A DNA stretch of 64,000 bases. It comes from Halarsenatibacter silvermanii. Its GTDB lineage: Bacteria; Bacillota; Halanaerobiia; Halanaerobiales; Halarsenatibacteraceae. The stretch's first letter is position 1, and each line of letters opens with the position of its first letter. The translations under genes and the position numbers were made by a program. The stretch is taken from positions 62,001 to 126,000 of the forward strand of contig NZ_FNGO01000005.1 of the NCBI RefSeq assembly GCF_900103135.1, written 5' to 3'. The notes below the pieces were generated by a model. It was given only the letters and a program-made list of their open reading frames with translations. It did no database searches and had not been told where the DNA came from. This document shows, piece by piece, positions 17,269 to 25,976 of this stretch.

Positions 17269-18543
17269 TTACTGCCTCAGTGATTCTATGAACTGGCGGG
17301 CGGTCCGACCGGATTGACCGCTGTTTTTTTGCCGCCATTTCAGAGCTTTTTCTTCCAGTACAGCCTCCGGCATGTTGATATCTTCCTGTTCCGCTATACC
17401 TCTTACAATCTCGAGATACTGCTGTTGATCGGGGGAGTTGAAGAGGATGGTAAGTCCGAACCTCTCGGACAACGACAGCCTCTCATTGATCATCTCCCTC
17501 TCATGAATTTCTTTCTCTCTATCCTCCCACTTTTCCTGGACGAGATGGCGTCGATTGCTGGTTGCATAAAATCTGACATTGGCCGGACAGGCTTCAATCC
17601 CTCCCTCCATAATATTTTTAAGCTGTTTATATTCCGTCTCAAAATCCTCAAAAGAGAGATCATCCATAAATATGATAAAATAAAGGCCTCTGCGGCTGAG
17701 TTCTTCCATGATATCGGGCAGCTCATCGATCTGATCGCTGTTTACTTCAACCAGTCTAAGGCCGAGGTGAGTAAATTTATTCAAAACCGCCTTGACCGAA
17801 GAAGATTTTCCGGTGCCGCTCTCTCCATATAAGAGAACATTTTGAGCGGAGCCGTCCTTCAAAAAAGCTTCTGTATTGTTTATCAGCTTCTGTTTCTGCT
17901 TTTCGTATCCCATTAAATCGGAGAATGTCACCGGATCGGGATTTTTGACAGGCTGCAGTCCCCGGGCGCTATCCCAGAGAAAAGCCCGGTATTTATTAAG
18001 CCTGCCAGCACCTTTCCGGTGATAATACTGGTTGAGTGTTTCGAGCATCTGCTGGCCATCACCTTCCAGCTCCGGCAGCTTCCGGCTGTAATTTTGGGCC
18101 GCCCGGCTGCCGGCCGACTCTTCCAGCGGCTGATAATTTTCCGTTTCCATTTTGAACTGCTGAATATACTGCTGACCGGCTGCCGCCATTATTTCAGGTG
18201 TTTGAAAAGAAAGGAGTTCTTTTAGAATTTCCATATCGTGTATACAGGCCTGATAAAGACTCTGTTCAGAGGATAATATCTGTCTCTCACACCCCAGAGT
18301 AAATAGGTTTTCGGCAGTCACAATCAACTCCAGAAGATAATTGGTCCATAAATCGCCGTTCAAATTATTTTTTTCGGCATTTTTCAGCAGATGATTCAGT
18401 ATATCTCCCGGATCAATATCTTCATCCCCGGCCAGAATAGCCCGTTTTAGCTTTTTGATCAGGATATTATCGTTTAAAGGATAGAAAACTGCGAGATCTG
18501 ATAAATTAGCCATCTTGCTTTGAACCCTGGTTCTAATACTCAT
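17269..18543 (-). CDS. DUF815 family AAA+ ATPase
   Basis: A 424-residue ATPase of the DUF815 group, found in many bacteria but without an assigned role. The first 210 residues are helical and unrecognised. The ATPase domain starts at DPVTFSDLMGYEKQKQKL, with Walker A LLYGESGTGKSSS (about residue 240), Walker B YFIIFMDDLSFE and the sensor-type TSNRRHL. The late YATSNRRHLVQEKW and ERLSLSERFGLTILF stretches are typical of DUF815. AGGGAGTGG sets the ATG at 18543. It stands alone, so neighbours give no clue. Confidence 0.85.
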   Translation of the reverse strand: MSIRTRVQSKMANLSDLAVFYPLNDNILIKKLKRAILAGDEDIDPGDILNHLLKNAEKNNLNGDLWTNYLLELIVTAENLFTLGCERQILSSEQSLYQACIHDMEILKELLSFQTPEIMAAAGQQYIQQFKMETENYQPLEESAGSRAAQNYSRKLPELEGDGQQMLETLNQYYHRKGAGRLNKYRAFLWDSARGLQPVKNPDPVTFSDLMGYEKQKQKLINNTEAFLKDGSAQNVLLYGESGTGKSSSVKAVLNKFTHLGLRLVEVNSDQIDELPDIMEELSRRGLYFIIFMDDLSFEDFETEYKQLKNIMEGGIEACPANVRFYATSNRRHLVQEKWEDREKEIHEREMINERLSLSERFGLTILFNSPDQQQYLEIVRGIAEQEDINMPEAVLEEKALKWRQKNSGQSGRTARQFIESLRQ

Positions 18544-18626
18544 AAACACGCCACTCCCTATTTCCCGAGAATAATTTCCGACAGATAGGACTTAACCTGC
18601 TGTCTTTAATCCACTATAGCCTGAAC

Positions 18627-19826
18627 CTATCTGGATAATTTTTCGCTCACCCTCATGGCGGCTTTGGCACCTTCAGCTGCTGCCACAATAATCTGTTTAT
18701 CCTGGATGTTAGTCACATCGCCGGCAGCCCAGATTCTTTCGGCGCTGGTACAGTTGTTCTCATCTATTATTATCTCCCCGTGCTCATTTATCTCTACTGA
18801 TCCTTCAGCATATTCGCTGTTCGGTTTATAGCCTATTTCAATAAAGATCCCCTCGACAGACAGCTCCCCGGTTTCTTTTTCAGCCAGATCCATGATTTCC
18901 AGCCCCTCCACCTTATCCTGGCCAAAAATCTCCTCCACGCCGGTACCGGTGTGAATATTGATATTTTTATTGGCCTCAACTTTTCGGATCAGCACATCGT
19001 CACCGGTGAGTTCGGGTTCTACTTCTATCAATTCAACGCTGCAGTCCAATTTGGCCAGATCAAGGCTGGCCTCCAGACCGGAATTGCCTCCCCCCACGAT
19101 GGCAACATCTTTTCCGGAATAAAGATAACCATCGCAGGTAGCACAGTAATGCACTCCTTTGCCTTTAAACTGCTTCTCGCCGGTAACATTCAGCTCTCTG
19201 CTTTCCGCCCCGGTAGCCAGTATAGCCGCTCGAGCAGCAGCGGTATTTCCCGAACTCAATTCCAGGGTTACACTCTGGTTTTTTTTCTCCTCTATCGAGC
19301 TCACCCTATCACCAAGCATAATATCGACATCATATTTTTGTACGTGCAACCAGAAAGCCTGAATGAGATCAGCTCCATCAGTATCCTGAAAACCTAAATA
19401 ATTGTCGATCTCACCCGATTCCAGCATCTGTCCGCCCATATCCTTACCGATTATCAAAACTTCCAGTCCTTTACGGGCAGCATAAAGAGCCGCGTTAAAA
19501 GAAGCCGGGCCGGCCCCGACAGTTATCAAATCCCAGGTTTTATCGAAATAATCCGCCTCCTCTTCGATGCCGAGCAGATCATTTAGCTCTCCGGAGATAT
19601 TGGCATCGACCAGGTCGTCATAACCACCCACCAGATGACCGTCGATAAATACCTGAGGTACAGTTTTAGCACCGTCTGTCCTCTCCTGCATCTCCTCTTC
19701 AACTTCTTCTTCGCCGATATCATATTCCTTATAGGAAAAACCTTTGCTCTTGATAAGAGCTTTGGCTTTCTCACAATAGGGACACCATTCCAGGGCATAA
19801 ATTTCAATCTCACAAGATTTAGTCAT
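18627..19826 (-). CDS. Glutaredoxin-thioredoxin reductase fusion protein
   Basis: A 399-residue flavoprotein disulfide reductase with an N-terminal glutaredoxin domain. Residues 1-80 are glutaredoxin (ALEWCPYCEKAKAL, with the CPYC active site; TVPQVFIDGHLVGGYDD, with the cis-Pro and glutathione-site GG). Residues 95-399 are a low-molecular-weight thioredoxin reductase: FAD loop VGAGPASFNAA, redox site CATCDG (about residue 230), pyridine-nucleotide loop IVGGGNSGLEAS, and IWAAGDVTN near the end. The natural acceptor may be its own glutaredoxin domain. GAGAGGTG fixes the ATG at 19826. It is a single gene. Confidence 0.92.
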   Translation of the reverse strand: MTKSCEIEIYALEWCPYCEKAKALIKSKGFSYKEYDIGEEEVEEEMQERTDGAKTVPQVFIDGHLVGGYDDLVDANISGELNDLLGIEEEADYFDKTWDLITVGAGPASFNAALYAARKGLEVLIIGKDMGGQMLESGEIDNYLGFQDTDGADLIQAFWLHVQKYDVDIMLGDRVSSIEEKKNQSVTLELSSGNTAAARAAILATGAESRELNVTGEKQFKGKGVHYCATCDGYLYSGKDVAIVGGGNSGLEASLDLAKLDCSVELIEVEPELTGDDVLIRKVEANKNINIHTGTGVEEIFGQDKVEGLEIMDLAEKETGELSVEGIFIEIGYKPNSEYAEGSVEINEHGEIIIDENNCTSAERIWAAGDVTNIQDKQIIVAAAEGAKAAMRVSEKLSR

Positions 19827-19900
19827 TTTTTCACCTCTCTCTATGACAGGCATCTTAATAATAAAGTATCAGGAATAAATATCCAGTCAGGTCTGGCCTT

Positions 19901-19978
19901 TTAAATTAATTCTTCGGCTTTGTCCTTGAGTTCCTCTATCTTATCGCTCCGCACTCTGGATTTGGCCACTGCTTCCAT
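19901..19978 (-). pseudogene. Truncated antibiotic-biosynthesis-monooxygenase-like reading frame
   Basis: A 25-codon frame, EAVAKSRVRSDKIEELKDKA and a short end, behind a GAGAGG site. It resembles the first 25 residues of the ABM-family protein at 26031-26237 (KVVAKLIVQEDKIDEFKKKT). The stop after 25 codons removes most of the roughly 95-residue domain, and no later frame continues it. It is most likely a gene remnant; a translated short peptide cannot be excluded. Confidence 0.45.
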
Positions 19979-20031
19979 AATAAATTCCTCTCACCCAAGA
20001 AATTTTTGCCATCGAACAGAGACACCATAAG

Positions 20032-20058
20032 CCCTGCTGCCCGGGGATAACAGCAGGG
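20032..20058. repeat. Inverted repeat downstream of the pil block
   Basis: CCCTGCTG and CAGCAGGG form a perfect eight-pair stem with an 11-base loop, just after the stop of the LysM gene. No T tract follows on the minus strand, so it is a weak terminator candidate. Confidence 0.4.
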
Positions 20059-20073
20059 TCAAAAAGAGATCGA

Positions 20074-21159
20074 TCAAATATCATAGGGAAGGATCAAAAC
20101 TGTGCCTGTTTCTATTTCATCTTTCTCCACCCTGCTGGCCTGCAAAATTTTATATTCGGAAATACCGCTCCGACGGGAAATATCTTCAATAGTCTCATCA
20201 GGTCCCATTTCGTAGGCCATATACCCTGGAAGCGTTAGGTTATATTGATAAAATTCTCCCTCATCACGCATCTCAATATCCTCCGTTTCAACTCCATAGA
20301 TATCCTTCAGCTTCATCGATAATATTTTATTTTCGGAGGTAAAGGTAAATTGATAGGTTTCCGGCCAATCAGAGCGAGCTCTCATCTCCCTCTGGAAGAT
20401 CTGCTGACTGACCAGACCGGAAACATCTGCTGCTTCTTCCCGCGAAGTCGAATCCACCCGATCATCAGATTCTTCACGGGGTAAAAGCCTATCTATGCTT
20501 TCCGGAACTTCGCCAGCAGTTTCCTCTGAAGGCTCGGTTAAATCAATCTCATCCTCTCTCAGTTCATCGAGCAAATCGCCCGGATCTAAAGCCGTCTTTG
20601 AATCTGCGGGTACAGCCCTCTCACTCAAAAGCTCCTCCAGATCAACCTCATCAATTTTTTCAGCATCAACATCCTCTTCTGGTTCCTGCTCCTCCTGTTC
20701 TTCTGCAGCCTCACGACGCAAAAATCTGTCCATTATTTCATTTCTTCGGCCTTCAGGTGCAGGATCTGTTTCTTTTTCTTTATCCAATTCTCTTTCTAAA
20801 AATTCTTCTAACTTCATAACTTCATCTTCATCCTCTTCCTCTTCTTCAAAAATATCCGGTGTCGGTTCTTCGACATCAACTTCAATCTCTTCAAAATCAT
20901 CAACCTCATCATCCGGGGCAGCAAGTTTGGGATCGGTATAATCCTCTTCTTCCTCAGGTGCTTCTTTTTCGACCTCCTGTTCTTCCTGTTCTTCCTCCTC
21001 TTCAGGAGCATAAATCAGTTCAAAAGGATCACGCATCTCCTCTTCCCCATTTTCCCCGGCGCTGACTGCTGCCCGGGGCGTGGGCGTTATGAATGCCAGT
21101 GAAATAATCAATATAGCTATTATGATCTTGCCTTTAAAGCCGGGTAGAGCGAAGTTCAT
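20074..21159 (-). CDS. Acidic exported LysM-like protein of the pil block
   Basis: A 361-residue protein with an N-terminal signal segment (about residues 10-33), then about 200 residues dominated by Glu and Asp, then a folded C-terminal third. The last 50 residues (YEMGPDETIEDISRRSGISE, and ending VLILPYDI) look like a diverged LysM domain. It follows pilO by five bases, where pilP and pilQ would be in type IV pilus operons, and may fill a PilP-like periplasmic role or bind peptidoglycan. That role is inferred only from position. The very acidic middle suits a high-salt cytosol or envelope. Confidence 0.6.
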   Translation of the reverse strand: MNFALPGFKGKIIIAILIISLAFITPTPRAAVSAGENGEEEMRDPFELIYAPEEEEEQEEQEVEKEAPEEEEDYTDPKLAAPDDEVDDFEEIEVDVEEPTPDIFEEEEEDEDEVMKLEEFLERELDKEKETDPAPEGRRNEIMDRFLRREAAEEQEEQEPEEDVDAEKIDEVDLEELLSERAVPADSKTALDPGDLLDELREDEIDLTEPSEETAGEVPESIDRLLPREESDDRVDSTSREEAADVSGLVSQQIFQREMRARSDWPETYQFTFTSENKILSMKLKDIYGVETEDIEMRDEGEFYQYNLTLPGYMAYEMGPDETIEDISRRSGISEYKILQASRVEKDEIETGTVLILPYDI

Positions 21160-21164
21160 AACCT

Positions 21165-21716
21165 TTACCTCCCCGATTCATTTTCATAAAATTGCTGCAG
21201 AATATCCCACTGATAAAAGTTGATATTTATCAGCATATGCAGTTCATCATCATAGGTATTTATTACAAAATCCTCTACCTGATACCGAAAATCTTCCTCA
21301 TCAATCATACTCAAGAAATTATAAAATGATCGATAATTGCCAGCGAGTGATAGGGTATAAAGATAACCATCTTCTGTTTCCTTTGAATCGCTGTTTCTCA
21401 GCCTGAGATCAACCTCCTGAATTTTATTTTCCAGAATATCCATAGCTTTCTGTTTATCGTAAATATCCAGCTCAAGCAGATCTTTCATTTCCTCCTCCCT
21501 GTAATCAATTTCTGCCTGAAGATTTCCAACATCTCCCAGCTCCTGCTCCCTATCTCTTATTTCTTCTCTCAGGCTGGATATTTCTTCGTTCAACTCCTGT
21601 TCCGCCTCTATCATGGGATTATACATAAAAATATAATAAGCAGCTGCAATCAGCACCGCCACAACAATATAAGGTATTATTTTAGTGAAACCGGATAAAC
21701 TTCCGATTTTTTTCAT
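21165..21716 (-). CDS. pilO: PilO-like type IV pilus/secretion inner-membrane protein
   Basis: A 183-residue protein with one transmembrane helix (about residues 13-31), a coiled coil to about residue 75, and a C-terminal ferredoxin-like domain (LYTLSLAGNYRSFYNFLSMI, typical of PilO). PilO and PilN form the periplasmic part of the alignment complex that connects the cytosolic motor to the cell surface. Its ATG overlaps the pilN stop by four bases, and the gene runs straight into the LysM gene. Confidence 0.8.
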   Translation of the reverse strand: MKKIGSLSGFTKIIPYIVVAVLIAAAYYIFMYNPMIEAEQELNEEISSLREEIRDREQELGDVGNLQAEIDYREEEMKDLLELDIYDKQKAMDILENKIQEVDLRLRNSDSKETEDGYLYTLSLAGNYRSFYNFLSMIDEEDFRYQVEDFVINTYDDELHMLININFYQWDILQQFYENESGR

Positions 21717-22237
21717 GGTAAAATCTCTCCCGTTTCCAGAGCCAGTTCAATTTCAAAAAGCCATCTATCTCCCTGCTCCTCCGTTTCAATCACTTCCAGG
21801 CTGAAAAATTCAGTTCCGTCGATATCTTCAGCAAACTGGAGAAGCTTATCTTCATAAAATGAACTGCCGGTTATATGCATTTCATCCGCAGAAAAATTGA
21901 GCTGATCAAATATAATCTCATCTGGAATAAGCCTGCTTAATTCTCCCAGGCCAGCCCCCAGATTATAACGATAAACTTCTAATGCTTCGAGCTCATTCAA
22001 TTTTTCCCTGCGCTTTAAAAGTTTTTCATACTCATCGTATTCCGCAAAAAGAATTTGTCTTTGTTCCTGAAGAGTTTCTTTTTGCTCCTCCAGTTCCGTT
22101 ATCTGCTGAGAATTAAAGTGATAATGAATCACTGGAATAAGCAGGGACAGAATGATGAGCAGGATCCCAATTTTTCTGGCCAGTGATTCTTTTCTTCTGT
22201 GCTGGTCATTCTCCTCGCCGAACAAATTACCCCTCAT
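21713..22237 (-). CDS. pilN: PilN-like type IV pilus/secretion inner-membrane protein
   Basis: A 174-residue protein with a short cytosolic N-terminus beginning RGNLFGEEN (the PilM-binding NLxP-type peptide is expected here), one transmembrane helix at about 22-40, a coiled coil, and a periplasmic domain (LIPDEIIFDQLNFSADEMHITG) that is typical of PilN. GAGGTG supports the ATG at 22237, which overlaps the pilM stop. Function is inferred from family and gene order M-N-O. Confidence 0.82.
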   Translation of the reverse strand: MRGNLFGEENDQHRRKESLARKIGILLIILSLLIPVIHYHFNSQQITELEEQKETLQEQRQILFAEYDEYEKLLKRREKLNELEALEVYRYNLGAGLGELSRLIPDEIIFDQLNFSADEMHITGSSFYEDKLLQFAEDIDGTEFFSLEVIETEEQGDRWLFEIELALETGEILP

Positions 22238-23294
22238 CAAAAAGCACCTCACTTATCACCAGGCCTAAAGCTCTGGAAATCATATTCTTATCCTCTCTAT
22301 AAAATTCTCTCTGTTCCTGGGATTTTTGATTCATTTTCACTTCGATATCTTCCAGCGGATCTATCAAAGATATATTATAATCCATTCTGTCAGCAAGATA
22401 ATCTCTTAACCCCTGCAGTTTAAAACCGCCCCCTGTTAAGTATATATTTTCAACCGGCATTTCGGGGAATTTATTGTTCTGCTTTTCCAGAGCTTTTTCT
22501 ATCTCCTCTTTAAGCTTTACAGCTATTTTTTCAGCTTCAGAATTTTCTTTTATCTTTTCCGTGTTCAAAGCTGATTTCATCTGCGATTTATCCTCTTCAT
22601 TCCAGCCCCTCTTTTTATCTTTGGTAATCCAGGCTAAATCTTCTCCACCCAGTCCAGTGATCCTGTCCAGAAAAAAGTCTCCTTCTGCTGCTATTGTCAC
22701 TCTCGAATTGACCGTATCCATATTTAATATCAGAGCAGCATCGGCCAGTTTATTTTGGTAGCTCAAAAGTGAAATCAAAGCCAGGCTCTGAAAATTGGCT
22801 ACCTGTGGATAAAATGAACGTTCTTCAAAAAGATTTTTGTAACCATCGAGAACACCTGTGGGAATCGCCAGGAGTAAAATTTCCCATGTATCCTCTTTTT
22901 TGTCCAGAATTATATGATCACAGTATACATCTTTGGGAAACAAACTAAGATGAGCTTCGAGCATATTATTTATTACCGTCTTAAGATTTTCCTCATCAAC
23001 ACCGGATATCTGCATTCTATGTAAAAATTCCTGCCCGGGTGCAGGGGAAATTATAAATTTCTCTTTTTTACAGGGGGATTCCTGAAGGAGATTGTTTACT
23101 GCTTCTTTTAGGATAGATTTATTGTCAATAATTCCATCATTAATAACTCCCGCAGGAATTCTCTGTTTGCGCCAATCATATAAATGCACTTTACCCCTCT
23201 CCACACCGCAGTGAACCATGTTGAGGCTATTGTGGGCGAAATCCAGTGCTGTATAATCACTTTTCTTTTTAGAACTAAAAGGATTTATTGGCAA
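22227..23294 (-). CDS. pilM: PilM-like actin-fold ATPase
   Basis: A cytosolic actin-like protein (about 355 residues) that docks to PilN in type IV pilus or type II secretion-like machines. Visible motifs: YTALDFAHNSLNMVHC (phosphate 1), ALILNMDTVNSRVTI (phosphate 2), and IYLTGGGFKLQGLRDYL (adenosine). The start is either TTG at 23294, nine bases after GAGGGAG, or ATG at 23303, which abuts that site; I favour the TTG. No pilB, pilC, pilT, pilQ or pilin gene is in the window, so the block is either an outlier of a scattered pilus system or used for something else. Confidence 0.85.
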   Translation of the reverse strand: MPINPFSSKKKSDYTALDFAHNSLNMVHCGVERGKVHLYDWRKQRIPAGVINDGIIDNKSILKEAVNNLLQESPCKKEKFIISPAPGQEFLHRMQISGVDEENLKTVINNMLEAHLSLFPKDVYCDHIILDKKEDTWEILLLAIPTGVLDGYKNLFEERSFYPQVANFQSLALISLLSYQNKLADAALILNMDTVNSRVTIAAEGDFFLDRITGLGGEDLAWITKDKKRGWNEEDKSQMKSALNTEKIKENSEAEKIAVKLKEEIEKALEKQNNKFPEMPVENIYLTGGGFKLQGLRDYLADRMDYNISLIDPLEDIEVKMNQKSQEQREFYREDKNMISRALGLVISEVLFDEG

Positions 23295-23474
23295 ATCTAC
23301 CATCTCCCTCGCCGTCCTGATAATTCTACGTCTAATTTTAATTATTCTGGAAGATTAATTGCTAATCCTGCATATAAAAGTAAAGTATTTTTCCAGAATA
23401 GAAGGAGTTAAGATGAACTTCTAGAATAATTTAATTGAGCAAAGATAAATTTACTCTAAAATCTGACTAAAAAC

Positions 23475-23503
23475 TTGTAAAATTACCCCCATTATCATAA
23501 AAT
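23475..23503 (+). promoter_or_regulatory. Promoter for the exported-protein gene at 23660
   Basis: TTGTAA (23475-23480) and TAAAAT (23498-23503) are spaced by exactly 17 bases. About 160 bases of leader follow before the exported-protein gene. Confidence 0.5.
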
Positions 23504-23527
23504 AAATTGTAGGGAGGAATTTCAATA

Positions 23528-23554
23528 ATGTCCGGATTCTCTTCTCCTGCATAA
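23528..23554 (+). CDS. Possible 8-residue leader peptide
   Basis: A GGGAGG site is followed, ten bases later, by ATG and the codons for SGFSSPA and a stop. It lies between a good promoter and the exported-protein gene 105 bases downstream. Such a short reading frame could act as a leader peptide or be chance; no attenuator is obvious after it. Confidence 0.25.
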   Translation: MSGFSSPA

Positions 23555-23659
23555 GTTTGACTTCAGCATCATACATAAGTTAATCAGCAGTTTATCGCCC
23601 CTCTTTTTATCATCCGCTTATTCGCACATCATAATTTTATTTTATGAGGAGGAATTAAG

Positions 23660-24037
23660 ATGAAGAAGATATTTATATTAACATTCTGTCTGATTTTTTT
23701 GCTAGCATTTACCGCATCCGCCCAGCCTCAACCACCTCAAATATTTCCTGCTTTTGATTTAGATTTAAATTACTTATCTGTGGATATTACCCATCAATTT
23801 GAAGGCGATGGTATGACCGAACATATTCAAGATATTATTATTTTTCATGATGGCAAAGAAGTGATAACCCAGAGTCCGGGAAGACAGCTTGAAGAAACTG
23901 AGACTTTCCTTTACTATATGCCTGCTGTTACCCAGGGAGACGAAATCAAGATTGAAATAGAGAGCAAAGTAGCCGGCGGTGCCTCGGTCACCTTCCAGGT
24001 CAGAGGAGATTATTTAACCGATAATGTGGTAGAGTAA
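23660..24037 (+). CDS. Small exported protein of unknown function
   Basis: A 125-residue protein with a classical signal peptide (KK, then a hydrophobic run to residue 20, ending ASA). The mature part of about 103 residues has alternating hydrophobic strands (LSVDITHQFEGD, DIIIFHDGKEVITQSPG, DEIKIEIESKVAGG, ASVTFQVRGDYL), suggesting a beta-sandwich. I do not recognise the family. It is not very acidic in comparison with its neighbours. GAGGAGG precedes the ATG, and a terminator follows directly, so it is transcribed alone. Confidence 0.7.
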   Translation: MKKIFILTFCLIFLLAFTASAQPQPPQIFPAFDLDLNYLSVDITHQFEGDGMTEHIQDIIIFHDGKEVITQSPGRQLEETETFLYYMPAVTQGDEIKIEIESKVAGGASVTFQVRGDYLTDNVVE

Positions 24038-24082
24038 TAATTAAAAGCAAACATCATATATCATAATAGATCATAAGAAAAG

Positions 24083-24120
24083 CCCAACTGCAGAACAAAA
24101 ATTAGCAGTTGGGATTTTTT
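24083..24120 (+). terminator. Intrinsic terminator
   Basis: CCCAACTGC pairs with GCAGTTGGG, followed by A and six T residues, 45 bases after the exported-protein gene. Confidence 0.85.
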
Positions 24121-24140
24121 ATTCTTTTCAGATACCGCAC

Positions 24141-24157
24141 TGATAACAAGAAGAACC
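24141..24157 (-). repeat. Diverged copy of the dispersed 12-mer
   Basis: TGATAACAAGAAGAACC differs from the copies at 1729-1744 and 15139-15155 by one or two bases. It lies just beyond the stop of the antiporter gene, in intergenic DNA. Confidence 0.4.
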
Positions 24158-24165
24158 ATTTTACA

Positions 24166-25788
24166 CTAAGCGCCCGCCTCATCACTGCAGCCTTCCCTGG
24201 TTTTGCTTTCATCTATAACGGTCACCGGCACCGGACATCTTTTCAGCAGCTCAGCAGCTACGCTGCCCATCTGCTGGTAATTATCACGCTGCCCGCGGCC
24301 GGTGCCCATAAAGATATAATCAGGTTCATATTCACGGGCCAGATCCAGCAGTTTGCTGGCGGGATTTTCATCCCGGGGTGTTATCAGCCTGTGTTCTATA
24401 TCCCTGAGTTTTTCCAGCTCATTTTTAATCTCCTGATTTGTCAGCCCGGCCTCCCCTGTTCTGACATTGACCACCAGCAGTCTGGCATCCAGCTGACGGG
24501 CTATTCTGCCAGCTTCCTTTAAAGCCATGCGCGCCGAGCTGCTGCCATCCAGAGCTACCAGCAGTTCGTATTCTTCTTTTACATTGATTCTAGTGGGGTC
24601 AATTTTGCCTTTTTCCAGCCAGCGGCCGGCAAAAAAATCTATGCCCCAGGCACCCAGGGGAGCAGTAATCAGGATCGACAGAACCGAAATAGCCAGTATA
24701 TATTCACCCTGAGCCATCCCCGCAGCAAGCGGTATGCCTCCGATAGCAGCCTGTACGGTGGCTTTTGCTGACTGCCCTATAACCAAAAACCCTTTTTCTC
24801 GGCGAGAAAAACCCGAACCTACTGCAGCAAGATACATGGCCAGCGAACGTCCCAGAATTAAACCACAGCCAATGATAAGCAGTCCCATCAAACCGGCGGA
24901 AGCCATAACATCGAGATTGACAGCAGCTCCAATCAGAACAAATAGAAAAATTTCGGCTACCTGCCAGATTTTATCGACCTCTCTGCGCAGCCGTCTGGCC
25001 AGAACAGTATCGCGTTCCAGAATGGTAAATCCCATGGTCATGATAGCCAGGAATTCAGAATAGGGGAGAAAATTTTCTCCCAGCAGAAGCACCATAGCCA
25101 GGCTCAAAGCAAGAATTAGTTCTGACATTATACTCTCTTCGACCAGATCGGTGCTGCGCAAAATATATTTGAGCAGCAATCCGGCCAATCCACCAAAAAG
25201 CAGTCCCAGTATTATGTGCAGAGGAATGTTGAGCAGCTGTAAAACAGGCCTGCCCCCCATTTGATTTGCTGCTAAAGTCATTGTTAAACCGAACATGGTA
25301 ACAGCAAATACATCGCTTAAAGTCCCACCGGCCAGAATTAAATCAGGAATCCCCTTTTTGACTCCCAGACCCTGAGATTTTAATTTGAGCATCATCGGGA
25401 CCACCACTGCCGGTGAAGCGGCGCAGATTATCCAGCCCAGCACCCAGCTAACAGGCCAGCTCCATCCCAGTAAAAAGCGGGCTGCTGCTGCAACTACACC
25501 AGCCTCCAGCAGGGGCGGCAGAATGCCCAGCCTTAAAGCCACATCACCGCGAGAAAAAATCTTATCGCGATCAAGTCCCAGGCCTGCTTTAAAAAGAATA
25601 ACCAGCAGTGCCATCAGCCTGATCTCACCGGCATACTCCATTATGACAGCCGGCAGCAAGCTGTAAAAATGAGGACCTATAAAAATGCCGGCCACCAGCA
25701 TCCCTACAAGCGGTGGAAGTTTTAATCTTCTGGCCACTTCTCCTGCAGCAAATCCTATTATCAGTATCAGCAATAATCCTTCCAGCAT
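24166..25788 (-). CDS. CPA2-type cation/proton antiporter with C-terminal universal stress domain, fluoride-controlled
   Basis: A 540-residue transporter: about 12 transmembrane helices in residues 1-395 (EVARRLKLPPLVGMLVAGIF at the start, the FKAGLGLD segment where the family has its conserved charged residue), then a cytosolic universal stress protein domain (LLVALDGSSSARMALKEAGR) with the ATP-binding pattern GTGRGQRDN...GSVAAELLKRCPVPV. CPA2 members exchange Na+ or K+ for protons. The leader contains a fluoride riboswitch, and antiporters of this kind are known members of fluoride regulons, where they are thought to relieve fluoride toxicity. AAGGAGG lies before the ATG. Confidence 0.9.
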   Translation of the reverse strand: MLEGLLLILIIGFAAGEVARRLKLPPLVGMLVAGIFIGPHFYSLLPAVIMEYAGEIRLMALLVILFKAGLGLDRDKIFSRGDVALRLGILPPLLEAGVVAAAARFLLGWSWPVSWVLGWIICAASPAVVVPMMLKLKSQGLGVKKGIPDLILAGGTLSDVFAVTMFGLTMTLAANQMGGRPVLQLLNIPLHIILGLLFGGLAGLLLKYILRSTDLVEESIMSELILALSLAMVLLLGENFLPYSEFLAIMTMGFTILERDTVLARRLRREVDKIWQVAEIFLFVLIGAAVNLDVMASAGLMGLLIIGCGLILGRSLAMYLAAVGSGFSRREKGFLVIGQSAKATVQAAIGGIPLAAGMAQGEYILAISVLSILITAPLGAWGIDFFAGRWLEKGKIDPTRINVKEEYELLVALDGSSSARMALKEAGRIARQLDARLLVVNVRTGEAGLTNQEIKNELEKLRDIEHRLITPRDENPASKLLDLAREYEPDYIFMGTGRGQRDNYQQMGSVAAELLKRCPVPVTVIDESKTREGCSDEAGA

Positions 25789-25845
25789 TTTTTTACCTCC
25801 TTGACCGGTAAATCCGTTTCCTGGTTTAAATTGTATCCGCTCAAA

Positions 25846-25976
25846 ACAAAAAGACCCCTGTTCCGTAATTATCCCCGGTTAAGCAAGATAACTGCGGAAC
25901 AGGAGCCATCAGCCGTGCGTTACAAAAAATTTAAAAAAAATCAGCGGCAGTTGCGGTGAGCTCCATCACCTGTTGA
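25846..25976 (-). promoter_or_regulatory. Fluoride (crcB-motif) riboswitch with terminator
   Basis: On the minus strand the aptamer runs from about 25976 to 25898. It has AACAGG pairing with CCTGTT (P1), the GGTGATGGAGCTCACC block (P2 with its conserved GATG), AACTGCCG, a long A/T loop, and CGGCTGATGGCTCC. This follows the fluoride motif residue by residue in its conserved parts. The expression platform is a terminator (25903-25846): CCTGTTCCG with its complement and a T-run, whose 5' arm shares CCTGTT with P1, so ligand binding should prevent termination. A perfect -10 (TATAAT, 26004-25999) lies about 25 bases upstream. Confidence 0.9.

Noticed and set aside
20495-20941. Serine-rich plus-strand frame opposite the LysM gene
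   Set aside because: It is the mirror of the Glu/Asp-rich stretch on the other strand.
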